In this document: piece after piece, positions 62,355 to 64,000 of the stretch | Layout of the letters: the number at the start of each line of letters is the position of its first letter | Numbering within the stretch: the stretch's first letter is position 1 | Source of the DNA: Paramyrothecium sp. XJ0827 | Lineage: Eukaryota; Ascomycota; Sordariomycetes; Hypocreales; Stachybotryaceae | NCBI GenBank assembly: GCA_020881915.1 | Contig: JAJFPB010000006.1 | Location: 3,534,001-3,598,000, forward strand | DNA length: 64,000 nt | Direction: 5' to 3' | Notes under the pieces: model-generated | The model's input: only the letters and a program-made list of their open reading frames with translations | Told to the model about the DNA's origin: nothing | Database searches by the model: none | Program-made: the position numbers and the translations under genes

Positions 62355-64000
62355 GATGATAAGCTGGTCAACGAACCGAGTTCGAATGATTAAGAGTCCT
62401 CGTTGAGATGAGGAAGAAGCAATGTAGGTCGGATTGAACTTTCAAGATCCTCGTGGCTGCGTCCAAACCCAGATTACGAGCCTTTATTATTCTCAGCAGC
62501 CAGGAATGGGTTACGCAATGAACAAATGGGGGAAGGGTCCTCACGCCGATTGCGCCGGCCGCTTCGCCAACTTAAAGCAACTCGGTTGGTTGACCGTTGT
62601 CGATGGAATCCTGTAAGGGTTCAGTAGTCTAGAACATGCTCTATGGGTCATCAAGGGACGCTAGTGCTTGGTGAGTCCAGCCGTTTAGTCCACGCTTTGG
62701 GGGGATCGAGATCTGAAGCATTGCACCAATGGCAGGAAGCCGGGAAAGGGTCACTAATGAGCGTTAAGCTCGCGCATGGAAGCCAATCACGCGTCGTATT
62801 CCTCGTCGGATGAACCAACCATTTTGGGAAGGGCGGCGACACCTCATGGAGGCTGGATTAAGGTTCGAGGAGGCCGGATGGGAATTCGACCTGCTCCGAG
62901 GGACTTGAACCGTCTTCTTTCAAAGCCCAGTTTTATCAGCCCATTATTTATTCCTCGTTCGAACTCAACTTGCTCACAAGTTTGCGTCATGCGCCACGTG
63001 CTATCGCGGCGGCTTCCGCCCATGTGCTTCCAGGATCCTGGATACCTCGTGTCAGCCATCATTTTGATGATAGTTGGGGAACACACGGTTCTAGAACGCA
63101 TCAAAGGATATTTGTTAAAGGCTTTCACCACGATCAATGCAGGTTAGACCTGTCCATTTCCTTTCTTTCTGATAGGCATGATTTATGTTCAGTGACAGAT
63201 TCGAGGAATGTGGTTCGGATAAAAAACTGGGGGATGCACGTGGTAGTCTGTTTGAAATGCCTACCCTAAATCACATTTCTCTAATATGATGTTGTTTCCA
63301 ACATGGTGTCTCCAACCATTAGGAAGGGTCTCCAGATATTGTTATGAGCTGAGTAGTCGATTGGGACATGCTACGAGGGAATGATATCAATTAGGGACCG
63401 AGGATCGCAGCTTGGAGAGCTTGTCGCTTTGTTCAGCGTGTCATTGATTAGACTAGCACGTGCAAAGGTGTTGCGAAGGTGTTGCTAGGACATTGGGCAC
63501 TAAGATCGACAGAAACAGCACTGACGACAGCATGAGAGAATCATACACGAGATATCATCAATAATGAGAAGACCTTTCAGTAGATGGCGTCACTCTCGTG
63601 CATAATTAGGAGCTCCTGTGTCATGGAGTGATGCCAGAGGAGACGTCCTGAGGTTGGTGGTAAATTGGTATCTGTACCTCCAGTCCCCGTTTCTGCGGCA
63701 ATGGGAGCTGAGCTTTGTAGGGGTTCTCGGGCATTGGCGTCAACAACCACCAGGCGGGGGAAGCGGAGGGTACGAGTGGATGCTCGAGGTATCGGTACCT
63801 GACCCGAGCTTTGAATGGATGGCAAAGGTACAGAGTACCTTACTTCACGCAGTGCCTACCTACCTAGGTAAGGTACTTACTTACCTTATCCATGAATGAG
63901 AATGACTCCGTCTCTGGCGACACGGTTGAGGGCTGTTGCCCTTAGAACGACAATAATTGAATTTCTTGGGAGATTCAATTAGATGCTCTGTGGAATGTTG
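62355..64000. other. Right-end intergenic region with TACCTAGGTA cluster
   Basis: It contains the 5' flank of the bHLH gene and no supported gene. Near the right end (about 63790-63892) is a dense group of GGTAC, TACCTTA and TACCTAGGTA words, including the perfect palindrome TACCTAGGTA at 63861-63870. Confidence 0.55.
63861..63870. repeat. TACCTAGGTA palindrome in AAGGTA/TACCTT cluster
   Basis: A ten-base perfect palindrome surrounded by further ACCTACC and TTACCTTA words; similar words recur at 35.8 kb, 43.7 kb and 45.4 kb in this window. Confidence 0.75.

Overview
The window reads as nuclear DNA of a filamentous ascomycete (Pezizomycotina, most likely a Sordariomycete; I cannot place order or genus). 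The reasons are short introns of about 46-250 bp (one candidate is 712 bp) with GTAAGT-like donors, CTAAC/CTAAT branch points and CAG/TAG acceptors, pyrimidine-rich leaders, and family content: a fungal transcription-factor-domain protein of the 'tachykinin family', an OPT transporter, a multidomain NRPS-like protein, a SIT4-associated protein, a GMC oxidoreductase, a rhodopsin-fold membrane protein and a proteinase K-like subtilase. Ten protein genes are supported. No rRNA, convincing tRNA, transposase, CRISPR array or prokaryotic element was recognised.

Layout: 1-8.9 kb has no supportable gene. 8942-11239 (-) is a four-exon regulator-like gene. 11.2-21.2 kb is a second gene-poor stretch with a few doubtful open frames. 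21209-24079 (+) is an oligopeptide transporter, convergent with a two-exon NRPS-like gene at 25549-33749 (-). 33.7-38.8 kb is intergenic, with simple repeats and palindromic TACCTTA-type motifs. 38826-43169 (-) is a SIT4 phosphatase-associated protein, followed by a GMC oxidoreductase at 45661-47548 (-). The GMC gene is divergent, over 2.4 kb, from a seven-helix rhodopsin-domain protein at 49992-51232 (+), which in turn converges on a secreted subtilase at 51516-52826 (-). The TFIP11/Ntr1-like splicing factor at 54123-56507 (-) is divergent from a small Ecm13-like protein at 58377-59048 (+), which converges on a short bHLH-type gene at 61381-62354 (-).

The genes do not form an obvious pathway or classical biosynthetic cluster. 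Housekeeping functions (phosphatase regulation, spliceosome disassembly) alternate with accessory ones (peptide uptake, secreted protease, membrane sensor, flavin oxidoreductase). Secreted protease plus oligopeptide transporter would suit extracellular protein use, but they lie 27 kb apart and this is inference.

The most unusual object is the 2,689-residue NRPS-like protein. Its frame is open over 8 kb and it keeps E-C-A-T-C-T domain order, yet both condensation motifs lack the His pair, the adenylation core is degenerate and the first carrier has Lys where the phosphopantetheinyl Ser belongs, while the epimerase-type His motif is intact. It looks like a maintained pseudo-synthetase. A second point is the SIT4-associated gene, whose last intron contains a 90-codon in-frame extension that would give a different C-terminus if retained.
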